A DNA stretch of 64,000 bases from Acidobacteriota bacterium (GTDB taxonomy: Bacteria > Acidobacteriota > Terriglobia > Bryobacterales > Bryobacteraceae), in assembly GCA_018268935.1 (NCBI GenBank), contig JAFDVS010000007.1:62001-126000 (forward strand), read 5' to 3'. Made by a program: the position numbers and the translations under genes. Below are positions 9,853-17,259 of this stretch, one piece after another. Within the stretch, counting starts at the first letter, position 1, and the number at the start of each line of letters is the position of its first letter. The notes under the pieces are model-generated. The model had not been told where the DNA came from. It saw only the letters and a list, made by a program, of their open reading frames with translations, and made no database searches.

Positions 9853-10338
9853 CTATTGAATGGGCCCAATGATAGGCACGCCCGTGACGAGGTGCGCCTC
9901 TGAGGCGACGACGAGCCTGGCTCCTGCATCGAAGGCATCCGCCAGTTTGCCGGCCTTGTCGCGATTACTTCCTCCACCGGAATCGGAGAAGATGGCGACC
10001 AACGCCGGAATCAATGCAAAGTTTCCGGGCACCGCCGTGGCGCCGGCCGCGGTCGGCCCAGCCCAGGCGATGGTTTGCCAGAAGACCATTACGCCCCCTG
10101 CCATTGCAGGGGCAGACGCCTGGGCCTGCATTGCCGTGAGAGCCCCGGTGAAAGCTCCGATGAGAATGGGCAAGCCGGCTGATATGTTTACCGGGAGGCT
10201 GGCGACCGAAGTCATGGCTCCGCTGGCGTAGTTGTGATAGGCCTGCGCCCACTGCAAGCCCGCCTCGGCTGACGAGGATGGTTTGCTATCGAAGATCTTC
10301 GCTAACGCATCGGCAAGTGTGGATTTGTTCAATGCCAT
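9853..10338 (-). CDS. Small CIS-associated protein of unknown function (spike-adjacent)
   Basis: Protein of 161 aa, rich in Ala, Gly and short hydrophobic stretches (for example LPILIGAFTGALTAM and GGVMVFWQTIAWAG), ending ASEAHLVTGVPIIGPIQ. No clear signal peptide and no PAAR motif. It sits between the gpV-like spike gene and gp25, where other systems often have the PAAR tip gene. From memory, small proteins of this layout (an N-terminal LADALAKIF helix, AWAQAY, a central Ala-rich part and a late AHLVTGVP-like segment) recur at this position in related CIS clusters, but I cannot verify it. It could be a spike-tip substitute, chaperone or small cargo. Confidence 0.6.
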   Translation of the reverse strand: MALNKSTLADALAKIFDSKPSSSAEAGLQWAQAYHNYASGAMTSVASLPVNISAGLPILIGAFTGALTAMQAQASAPAMAGGVMVFWQTIAWAGPTAAGATAVPGNFALIPALVAIFSDSGGGSNRDKAGKLADAFDAGARLVVASEAHLVTGVPIIGPIQ

Positions 10339-10340
10339 TG

Positions 10341-10988
10341 TTACTCCGTCTTGTGTTTGGTACTGACGTGAGTACCGGAGACCATGGGTTGCGCCGGAGG
10401 GCCGGATGGACCTACGCCGGTGGGGTGCGTGTGCTGATTGAACAACTGCAGGAGAGCGTTACCGAGGACAAGGCCTTCCGACGATCCTGAGGACCCGATC
10501 TGAACTGCTGCGCTGTCGATCACAACGCCCGACGAAGACAGTTCGATCCGATGGCTGGCGGACTGGTCGACAATGATGATCTTTTCAGCTCCCGGCGTGT
10601 CGTCCAGCGTGATCTCATGGCCGCTGCGGGAGCGTATGACGCGCTTGTGATTATCGGCGTCGGAGCCGTGGTCCGGCGGGGGATCGGTGGCGTTCCAGAG
10701 AGAGCCCATGACGAAGGGGAAGCGCACATCGCCGTGCTCAAAGGCGACGAGGACTTCGTCGCCCACTTCGGGGCGAAAGACCATCCCGCGCGAGGCGCCG
10801 GCCATTGGGGTGACCACTCTCGCCCAAGGGCTTTCGGCATCGTCATCGAGCCACGGGTAACGAACCTTCACGCGGCCGAGTTCCCCGGGATCGCCTGTAT
10901 TGGTAACGACGGCGGTGGCGACGCCGTACATCTTGCCGTTAGTGGCCGAGTGCGTCAGATCGGCGCCCATCAGTTCAGCGACATTCAT
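10341..10988 (-). CDS. Baseplate spike protein, gpV/gp5-like (VgrG C-terminal half)
   Basis: Protein of 215 aa. The OB-fold of the gp5/VgrG family is visible: an N-terminal GKMYGVATAVVTNTGDPGELGRVKVRYPWLD motif followed by the conserved RPEVGDEVLVAFEHGDVRFPFVMGSLWN core. A short beta-helix-like repeat region follows (SGHEITLDDTPG, SASHRIELSSSGVVID). The spike punctures the target membrane. The ATG at 10988 overlaps the stop of the gpD-like gene (ATGA), so the two halves of a VgrG-like spike are encoded as separate, coupled genes. The C-terminus is short and His-rich, with no extra effector domain. Confidence 0.9.
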   Translation of the reverse strand: MNVAELMGADLTHSATNGKMYGVATAVVTNTGDPGELGRVKVRYPWLDDDAESPWARVVTPMAGASRGMVFRPEVGDEVLVAFEHGDVRFPFVMGSLWNATDPPPDHGSDADNHKRVIRSRSGHEITLDDTPGAEKIIIVDQSASHRIELSSSGVVIDSAAVQIGSSGSSEGLVLGNALLQLFNQHTHPTGVGPSGPPAQPMVSGTHVSTKHKTE

Positions 10989-12043
10989 GATGAGTTCCTC
11001 TGGGCGTCGAAGCGTGTGACGTAACCGATGTCCGGAGACAGACGATGCTCGGACTTGACGATGTAGTGGAGCCCGTTGAAGCGGGTCCCCAAGCCGCGCA
11101 AATCGACAGTGGCGCCCGCACGAAGAGCGGGGTTGCCGACGGCCTCGCCTTCACCGGAAGTCAATTCGATCGCGAGGTCGTTGAAGCGAGCGGCGGCAAT
11201 CTGTTCGGCCTCCTGCTGCGATTCAACGGGAACGTCGACGGTGACTTCGGAGAATGCCCCGAATGCCTCTTCGGCCACTTGCGGCCCGAGCGAAGCGCCC
11301 TTCATGCGTGAATTTTCCGAGCCGGCGCGAGCCACGCCGAGAATCGCCTGCTTTGAGGAAGGGTTCCAGCCGCGCACAGCCACTTCGCTCACCTGGCGCG
11401 CGGTGGAGAGGCGGACGTTGAACCATTTCAGATCGCGCATGTACTGGAGGGCCACAGCTTCAGCAAGGTGGTTGGCCGCAGGACGGAAGAAGAGTTTTCG
11501 CCCGGTGACGAGAACCTCGAACCGGATTCTCTTGGCTCGCTGCATCAGAAAATCGATGTCGCTGAGATTGTTTTGCAACAGGTAGGGATGGACGACAGCG
11601 CTGTCCGTGACTTCAGCTTCGAGACCCAGATTGGAAGCGACCATCTCAGCCACCTGGCTGTCTTTCACTTCGGTATAGGTCTTGGTGCGGCGTCCGCGGC
11701 GCAGACGGTGGAGGCGGTCGAAGCCCTGGATTTGCAACTGTGCCGCCTGCTCGTTCGAATATTCGACGCGTAAGGCGGTGATTTCGCCGTCGATCAGTGA
11801 GGCAGTGGTGTCGCGGTAGCCCAGCTCAATCTCCACCTGGTTGCCCGGCTGCACCTGGTCCGAGTCGATCCATTTCAACTGCTGGTCATTGGAGTTTAGA
11901 GCGTTGACTTTGATTTCAAAGCGATCACCGCCCTCGACATACTGGCAAACCACAACTTCGAGGACATCGGCATCGAGGTCAGGCGGGATGTTGGAGCCGT
12001 TGATCCGGATGCGTCGCTCGGGTGTTGTATTCTGATCGGGCAT
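10985..12043 (-). CDS. Phage late control D / gp27-like spike base protein
   Basis: Protein of 352 aa of the gpD family (T4 gp27 fold, VgrG N-terminal half). Visible features: the LEVVVCQYVEGGDRFEIKV start, the VEIELGYRD segment, a DIDFLMQRAKRIRFEVLV motif typical of gpD proteins, and ADLRGLGTRFNGLHYIVKSEH-like text at the end. It forms the trimeric hub that carries the gpV-like spike. The start is the ATG at 12043, just after the LysM gene ends at 12048, and its 3' end overlaps the spike gene by 4 nt. Confidence 0.88.
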   Translation of the reverse strand: MPDQNTTPERRIRINGSNIPPDLDADVLEVVVCQYVEGGDRFEIKVNALNSNDQQLKWIDSDQVQPGNQVEIELGYRDTTASLIDGEITALRVEYSNEQAAQLQIQGFDRLHRLRRGRRTKTYTEVKDSQVAEMVASNLGLEAEVTDSAVVHPYLLQNNLSDIDFLMQRAKRIRFEVLVTGRKLFFRPAANHLAEAVALQYMRDLKWFNVRLSTARQVSEVAVRGWNPSSKQAILGVARAGSENSRMKGASLGPQVAEEAFGAFSEVTVDVPVESQQEAEQIAAARFNDLAIELTSGEGEAVGNPALRAGATVDLRGLGTRFNGLHYIVKSEHRLSPDIGYVTRFDAQRNSS

Positions 12044-12047
12044 AGGT

Positions 12048-12698
12048 TCAGACGATCTGCGGTATTGTCAGGACTTGTCCGGGCGCCAGTAGACGCGGGT
12101 TGTCGAGATCATTGCGGTCTGCGATGGGCCGCCAGAGGCGCGCGTCGCGATAGAACATGGCGGCGATGCCGCTCAATGTGTCCCCCTGTTTCACCACGTA
12201 AGCCTTGGTGTGGTCGGGCGAGTGCGGTTCGTTCTGCTGCAGCTCCTCCTCGGGCAGCGTATATTCGAGAAACACGGCGCTCAATTTGGCGCGGACAGGC
12301 GTTCCGTCGCCCTGAAACAACACGAACTGCTGCTTGAGCGATTCGAGCACTCCGACGAAAGGGAAGTCGGCGTGTGGCCCGCCGGGCGCAGCCTGTCCCC
12401 AGTTGAGTGTGACTTTGGGAGGACGGTGCACTTCGCGGTTGAAGACCAGCAACCCGGCGATCTTGCTGGTGAACTCGCGCACATCGGACCGGTCCTCATA
12501 GGTATCGAAGAACAGCTCCATGCTCAACTTCTTCCGTTGGCCTCCGGTGTATTGGAGCTCGGGCTTCTGTCCCATACGATCCTGGTCAGTCCACTTGGAA
12601 GCATCTTCGATGGAGTACTCGGTGGGATTGAAGAGCACGGCGAACTCTTCGCCGGAATCCTCGTTGCGAATGCGCAATTTTTCGAGCCTGCCGCTCAT
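12048..12698 (-). CDS. LysM-domain CIS tube-initiation/baseplate connector protein (Afp7-like)
   Basis: Protein of 216 aa. The N-terminal part (about 1-160) has the hallmark FNPTEYSIEDASKW and a KKLSMELFFDTYEDRSDVRE segment found in eCIS Afp7/Pvc7-type proteins, related to T4 gp53. The C-terminal 45 residues form a LysM domain (YVVKQGDTLSGIAAMFYRD, ending PGQVLTIPQIV). In known CIS the LysM protein clamps the hub and tube inside the baseplate. The ATG at 12698 overlaps the preceding gene by 4 nt. Confidence 0.9.
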   Translation of the reverse strand: MSGRLEKLRIRNEDSGEEFAVLFNPTEYSIEDASKWTDQDRMGQKPELQYTGGQRKKLSMELFFDTYEDRSDVREFTSKIAGLLVFNREVHRPPKVTLNWGQAAPGGPHADFPFVGVLESLKQQFVLFQGDGTPVRAKLSAVFLEYTLPEEELQQNEPHSPDHTKAYVVKQGDTLSGIAAMFYRDARLWRPIADRNDLDNPRLLAPGQVLTIPQIV

Positions 12699-13789
12699 CG
12701 GGTGCGGCCTCCGAGCCGCTCACGTTCGAGGATGATGTTGTTGTAGAGATCGGATTGGACGCGTTCGCTGAGGCGGCGGCTGAACCCGGATTCGGATCGA
12801 AGCTTTTGCGCGACCTCCTGTTTCACGGTTCGCTCCACGGTATGTGTGAGCGCTTCCCGCAGCGTTTTCTCCATGTGCTCAATGGACGGCGTCCCGGCGG
12901 TGACGCGGTTTGCCGGCGTGCCGGCCAACGGGCGCGCCTGGGGTGTGAACACTTCCGTGCGCCCTGCGCGATGGGCGCGCGCAACGGGCAGCGGCATCGC
13001 TCGCATGGCGCCCACCCGGGCAGGAAAGACGATCGTTGCCGGAGGCCGTACCTGGGCCGTGCGAAACGCGGCTTTGCCCCAGGCCGCCAGGCGCTGAATC
13101 ACCGCAAAAGAATGACGGGTGTCCCGATGGCGGAGTGTTGTCTCTCGCATCAGGCGGATGGTGGTCCGCAGCGTCCTGCTGTGCCTTTCGAAATCGGTGG
13201 ACCGGAGGATTCCGCCCAGCCTCACCGTGAGATGACGCCAAGCCACTGAGGAGTGGAATTCATGGCTGCTCCCCCAGTGCCGCGCGGTGCGAACCACATG
13301 GTGGCGCGTCTGAAGCAGGACGGCGGTGGATTGGCGGAAGAACCGCTGCATGGTGAGGAGCGATTGCAGGCGCGTGATGAGACGAGGACGCACACCCGTG
13401 CCGGGCTGAAGCGTGGTGACTGTCTTCAGCAGTTGATGAAGGTGACTGGTGAAGGCACGGGTCACAGACACGGTGGACGCAGGCCGGGTGTCACCGGCTG
13501 GATGGTGGAGACGGATCCTTTCGACGGCGAACGGTTGATCCTGCCGGAGGAACGCCATGGTGACGCGAGTGATATTGGTGAGAGCAGTGCTTTGCCAAGC
13601 CATTTGCAGGCGGGCGCACGCCTGGAGGGATGCGAGTAGATACACTCCACCGAGATGCCGGCGGGTCAATGTGAGCGAGGCAGCCGGTGTGTGCACACTG
13701 CGCCGCCGCGGGGAGCGGAATACATATCCGCGGACGCGGCCTAATGTCGAGTTCCAGCAGGGTGGTGGCCGAAATGCTCTGGCCGTCAT
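12695..13789 (-). CDS. Arg/His/Thr-rich CIS protein; candidate tape measure or scaffold
   Basis: Protein of 364 aa with extreme composition. The first 290 residues are full of Arg, His, Thr, Ser, Leu and Ala with very few acidic residues. The last 65 residues become a charged helix (MEKTLREALTHTVERTV, then RLSERVQSDLYNNIILERER). The frame is supported on both sides: the start ATG overlaps the upstream stop (ATGA at 13786-13789), and the 3' end overlaps the LysM gene start by 4 nt. No signal peptide. I do not recognise the family. No other gene here looks like a tape measure, and this is the only remaining mid-sized protein in the operon core, so that role is possible; nucleic acid binding or baseplate scaffolding are alternatives. 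Confidence 0.6.
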   Translation of the reverse strand: MTARAFRPPPCWNSTLGRVRGYVFRSPRRRSVHTPAASLTLTRRHLGGVYLLASLQACARLQMAWQSTALTNITRVTMAFLRQDQPFAVERIRLHHPAGDTRPASTVSVTRAFTSHLHQLLKTVTTLQPGTGVRPRLITRLQSLLTMQRFFRQSTAVLLQTRHHVVRTARHWGSSHEFHSSVAWRHLTVRLGGILRSTDFERHSRTLRTTIRLMRETTLRHRDTRHSFAVIQRLAAWGKAAFRTAQVRPPATIVFPARVGAMRAMPLPVARAHRAGRTEVFTPQARPLAGTPANRVTAGTPSIEHMEKTLREALTHTVERTVKQEVAQKLRSESGFSRRLSERVQSDLYNNIILERERLGGRTR

Positions 13790-14049
13790 GCCTCTTCCTC
13801 CTCTTCCGGGGCGCGCGCGATACGAGCTTCCCGAATCAACTCCTCGGCGACGGCGTTGCCGTAGGAATCCTGAATCATTCGCAATGTGGAGGCGCGTTGC
13901 TCGGCGTCGGGAGCAGAGAGCAACTGACGGCGCAGCGCCGCCCGATCCACGGTGGGCGATCCAGGCGGGTTCTCTGTGCCTTCCGTGGGAGTTCTTGTGG
14001 GCGGATGGGCCGCGGGCATGTCTTCCTCGAGTTTTTTTGCGCGGCTCAA
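13786..14049 (-). CDS. Small acidic-tailed protein between the CIS ATPase and the Arg-rich protein
   Basis: Protein of 87 aa, not recognised. The N-terminal half is Pro/Thr-rich and probably disordered (HPPTRTPTEGTENPPGSP). The C-terminal half predicts helices (DRAALRRQLLSAPDAEQRAS, then SYGNAVAEELIREARIAR) and ends with a Glu run. The start codon is TTG at 14049, overlapping the ATPase stop as TTGA, with GAGGTG upstream; its own stop overlaps the next ATG as ATGA. This double coupling argues it is real and made in fixed ratio to its neighbours. It may be an adaptor for the ATPase or the Arg-rich protein. Confidence 0.65.
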   Translation of the reverse strand: MSRAKKLEEDMPAAHPPTRTPTEGTENPPGSPTVDRAALRRQLLSAPDAEQRASTLRMIQDSYGNAVAEELIREARIARAPEEEEEA

Positions 14050-16220
14050 TCGTTCACCTCCATGGCGACCCAGGAGTAGTAGCGGCCAAAATCGGCCTTG
14101 GAGTAGGTTCGACCAATCTTCTGCAACTCGCGCCTGGCAGCGAGAATCAACTGCCGCATGCTTACCTTGCCACTGTCGCCGGCGGCGAGGAAGGCAGCAT
14201 TCAATGCGATGTTCTTGATGTTGCCGCCGGCGAGCTTGAACTGACGCGCGAGGAATGCGAAGTCGACATCAGAGGCTAACGGAGTTTCGGCGGGAAATAC
14301 TTTCCGCCAGATCCGTTCGCGATCGGGCGGCTGTGGAAACGGGAACTCGACCACGTAACGCAAGCGGCGCATGAAAGCCGCATCGAGGTTCGATTTCAGG
14401 TTGGTGGCGAGGATCACGACACCCTCAAAGCGATCCATCCGCTGCAGCAGGTAATTCACTTCGATGTTGGCGTAGCGATCGTGCGAATCCTTTACCTCAG
14501 TGCGCTTGCCGAAGAGGGCGTCGCACTCATCGAAGAAGAGTACGCCGTTGGTGGATTCGGCTTCATCGAAAACTTTACTGAGTTGCTTTTCGGTTTCGCC
14601 GATGTACTTGCTGACGATGCAGGAAAGGTCAACGGCATAGAGATCCAGGCCCAGGTCACCGGCGATGATTTCAGCGCTCATCGTCTTGCCGACTCCCGAA
14701 GGGCCGGAAAAGAGCACGCAAAGGCCAGAGCCAAGCGCCAACTTAGCCTCAAAGCCCCAATCCGAATAGACGTGGGTGCGTTTGCGGACTGCATTACAGA
14801 TTTCCGCGAGGTGGGCGTTCATGTCCGGGGGCAGAACCAAGTCGTCCCACCCGCGGCGCGGGGTAATCTTGCGTGCGAAGCGATGAAGCGCGTGGCGAGA
14901 ATTCTCGCGGCAGCGACGCATGAGCGCGGACGCCACATCGGCACCGGTGATGCCTCCTTCGAGAACGCGGCGGATTTCGAGTGGCGTGAATCGGAAGCAA
15001 GACGCCAGTTGGCCGACGACATTTTCGGTGAGGGTCACGCCGGAGGCTTCGAGTTCATTCCGCCACAGTCCGGCGCGCTCGGCGGCATCCGGACGGGGAA
15101 TCTCGAAGCTCGCGACCGGCAGCGACACCACTTCGCAGAGCTCTTCAACGGGAGAGGTACCGGTGAGCACAATTCCGGCCGTCTGGTTTTCCTTGAGGAA
15201 ACTTTCGATGGCGAAGCGTGCCCCAATCGCCGATTCAGCAAGCAGGGCTTCGCAGCGGCTTAGTTCGAGCAAGCAGCCATGGAGGCGCGCGTCGCGGCGG
15301 ATGGCGCGCAACAGGTCGCCAGTAACCGCTCCCGCACCGAGCCAGGCGCGCAGGTCCACTCGCATCAACCGGACGCGCACGCGTTGGGCGAACGCCTCAA
15401 CCAGCGCGGACTTGCCGCAGCCCTGAGGGCCCCAGAAGTAGCAGACCGGCAGCGTTCCGCTGGATTGCAGGCGGGCCAGCAGTTCGGTGACGATGCCGCG
15501 ATGCCGGTGATAATAATCCGCCTCAGGGAGCGGGGTCTCCGGCAGAAGCAGCGAGACGAATCCGTTGATGAGGTTGTCGATGCGATCTTCGCCCATCAGG
15601 TAGTCCGCCACCGTCTCGCTGACAAGCGGTTGACGGGCAGGAAACGGCATATCCTCGCGTCCGGCGCCGTGAAGCAGGCGCTCCCGCACCAGCAAGCCAT
15701 CGGGAGAGAACGTGGCGCGGGATGCTGCAGCGCGTCCATCGAGGCACAACTCAGCGAGCAGTTGGATGGTGGGGCGGCGCCGCGAAACGTCGTTCTGAAT
15801 GTATGCGTAATAGCGTTGGAAGCGGAGGTCGATTTCGGGTGCGAGCGTGAAGAGAAGGACGCGCACCTCGCCGGGGCTGAGATCGAATTTCCGGGCGAGG
15901 CGCGGCAGACGGAGTTCGATACCGCAATCCTCGGTTTCGGCGAGGCGGAGGTCGAGCTCCTCGCGGATGCGGGCGGCCCGGCGCTTCAACTGAATTACCT
16001 GTTCGTCGTCCGGGACGTGCGGGTTCCCGGGCTCTTCGGCGTAGCGTGCAATCTCCGCCTCAGAGACATACATGCCCGCGAACTCATCAAATTTTTCCTG
16101 TCCTCCGCGTCGTCTGGACAGTTCGAAAGCGCGCCGCCGCAGCACAAGTTCGACCCACTGCATTTCCGCTTGCAGATGCTCAGCCGAATTCGTGAATGCG
16201 GAAAGGGCTTGGTTCGTCAT
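14046..16220 (-). CDS. AAA+ ATPase of the contractile injection system (Afp15/Pvc15-like)
   Basis: Protein of 724 aa with two AAA+ modules. An N-terminal winged-helix-like region (about 100-190) precedes module 1, whose Walker A is GPQGCGKS (264-271) but whose Walker B position reads LLELSR without the Asp-Glu pair. Module 2 is intact: Walker A GPSGVGKT at 506-513 and Walker B VLFFDECDA at 560-568, plus a RRLRYVVEFPFP sensor region. eCIS ATPases of this type are needed for assembly or cargo loading. The ATG at 16220 overlaps the Pvc16-like gene by 4 nt. The degenerate first module suggests ATP hydrolysis depends on the second. Confidence 0.9.
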   Translation of the reverse strand: MTNQALSAFTNSAEHLQAEMQWVELVLRRRAFELSRRRGGQEKFDEFAGMYVSEAEIARYAEEPGNPHVPDDEQVIQLKRRAARIREELDLRLAETEDCGIELRLPRLARKFDLSPGEVRVLLFTLAPEIDLRFQRYYAYIQNDVSRRRPTIQLLAELCLDGRAAASRATFSPDGLLVRERLLHGAGREDMPFPARQPLVSETVADYLMGEDRIDNLINGFVSLLLPETPLPEADYYHRHRGIVTELLARLQSSGTLPVCYFWGPQGCGKSALVEAFAQRVRVRLMRVDLRAWLGAGAVTGDLLRAIRRDARLHGCLLELSRCEALLAESAIGARFAIESFLKENQTAGIVLTGTSPVEELCEVVSLPVASFEIPRPDAAERAGLWRNELEASGVTLTENVVGQLASCFRFTPLEIRRVLEGGITGADVASALMRRCRENSRHALHRFARKITPRRGWDDLVLPPDMNAHLAEICNAVRKRTHVYSDWGFEAKLALGSGLCVLFSGPSGVGKTMSAEIIAGDLGLDLYAVDLSCIVSKYIGETEKQLSKVFDEAESTNGVLFFDECDALFGKRTEVKDSHDRYANIEVNYLLQRMDRFEGVVILATNLKSNLDAAFMRRLRYVVEFPFPQPPDRERIWRKVFPAETPLASDVDFAFLARQFKLAGGNIKNIALNAAFLAAGDSGKVSMRQLILAARRELQKIGRTYSKADFGRYYSWVAMEVND

Positions 16221-16765
16221 AGCTGTGAGTACCGATTGATGCGGACAGTGACGCGGTCGGGGGTGACTGCCGTTTCCGAGGGTACGAGCACGACGCGCAC
16301 TTCATAGGCGACCGACAGGCGGTAGGGACTTTGCAGGGCATTCCAGATGCGCGTGAGGTCTTCCAGTTGCAAAGGAACCAAGACGATGGCAATTTGTTCC
16401 ACGGTAAGGCGCAGGGATTCAATCAGAGCAGGGCCCACGAGCAGTGAATGGTCGTGGAGGATGCGCATGGCATCGCCGAGCACGTGATGAGCGCTCAACT
16501 GATCGTTCGCATAGGGGGTGAGGAGGTAATAGAGGTTGAGGGCGAGAGGGGGGAATCGCAAATCTCCGTTCTCCCTGGTACGCCAGTGCTGGTTCTTGGC
16601 GTAAGGATTTTCGAGCACCTGATAGAGGTAGATATTGATTCGGGCGGTGTCGTTATTGCCCTGCAAACGCAGGTCTGCCGGCGAGTCCAACGACGGTGTG
16701 AGATCGAGCAGCAGATCGTTCAGCATCTGCGTGACGTCCCCGACAATATTGACAGCGCTCGGCAT
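16217..16765 (-). CDS. DUF4255 / Pvc16-like tube terminator protein
   Basis: Protein of 182 aa. It has the DUF4255 (Pvc16 N-terminal) features: a helix IVGDVTQMLNDLLLDL, an INIYLYQVLENPYAKN segment, and the conserved LALNLYYLLTPYANDQLSAHHVLGDAM block. In PVC and antifeeding prophage the homologue caps the distal end of tube and sheath. It starts at the ATG at 16765 beside the tube gene and overlaps the ATPase gene by 4 nt, the usual cap-ATPase pairing. Confidence 0.88.
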   Translation of the reverse strand: MPSAVNIVGDVTQMLNDLLLDLTPSLDSPADLRLQGNNDTARINIYLYQVLENPYAKNQHWRTRENGDLRFPPLALNLYYLLTPYANDQLSAHHVLGDAMRILHDHSLLVGPALIESLRLTVEQIAIVLVPLQLEDLTRIWNALQSPYRLSVAYEVRVVLVPSETAVTPDRVTVRINRYSQL

Positions 16766-16772
16766 GGCTTCC

Positions 16773-17258
16773 TCAGATCATCTCCAGACCCTCGCAGGCG
16801 ATCTCCAGCGCCTCCACTGCTACGGTGCTGGAATCAGCCTTCATCTCAGGTCCTGTCCATTTCACGGGGAATGCACGGAACAACCTCCAACGCTTCAGCT
16901 CTTCGCCCCTTTCGTCGCGAAGGACGATGGCAAGGCGGTCATCGATGTCGTCGCCGGCATCGAACGGGCGGAGATGTGGATTGACGGCCGAGTCAAACGA
17001 TCCCGTCATGACGTCGAGGTGCCAGTTGTAGAGGGCCGCGGAGGTGGAGCCGGCCACCATGCCGCGCTTGAGTGTGATGTTTGACACGGCGCCGCGCTCG
17101 GGAAACTTTAATGGGGATGTGTTGCGGCCACCCTCTGGATACTCGAACACCTTGGTTTCGAGTTGAAGGCCAGTGCATTCCTGAAAGCCTCCCACCTGTA
17201 ATGAGCCAAGTTCGAGCAGGAAGCGGAAACTGGGGAAAGGATCGTCTAGTCTGCGCAT
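16773..17258 (-). CDS. Inner tube protein (phage tail tube gp19-like), copy 2
   Basis: Protein of 161 aa of the conserved T4 gp19/TIGR02241 tube family: an opening DPFPSFRFLLELGSLQVGGFQECTGL, a central NTSPLKFPERGAVSNITLKRG, and the end KADSSTVAVEALEIACEGLEM. It should stack as hexameric rings in the inner tube. It is longer and more divergent than the 145-aa tube protein at 20215-20652, and follows the 810-aa sheath, so the two may occupy different positions (bulk tube versus tube initiator next to the baseplate). Confidence 0.92.
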   Translation of the reverse strand: MRRLDDPFPSFRFLLELGSLQVGGFQECTGLQLETKVFEYPEGGRNTSPLKFPERGAVSNITLKRGMVAGSTSAALYNWHLDVMTGSFDSAVNPHLRPFDAGDDIDDRLAIVLRDERGEELKRWRLFRAFPVKWTGPEMKADSSTVAVEALEIACEGLEMI

Positions 17259-17259
17259 T

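Noticed and set aside
9853..10338. A PAAR spike-tip protein
   Set aside because: Position fits, but no PAAR motifs and the composition is wrong, so it is listed as unknown.
15279..16307. A 342-codon plus-strand frame over the CIS ATPase
   Set aside because: It is the mirror of the ATPase gene, which has clear Walker motifs on the other strand.
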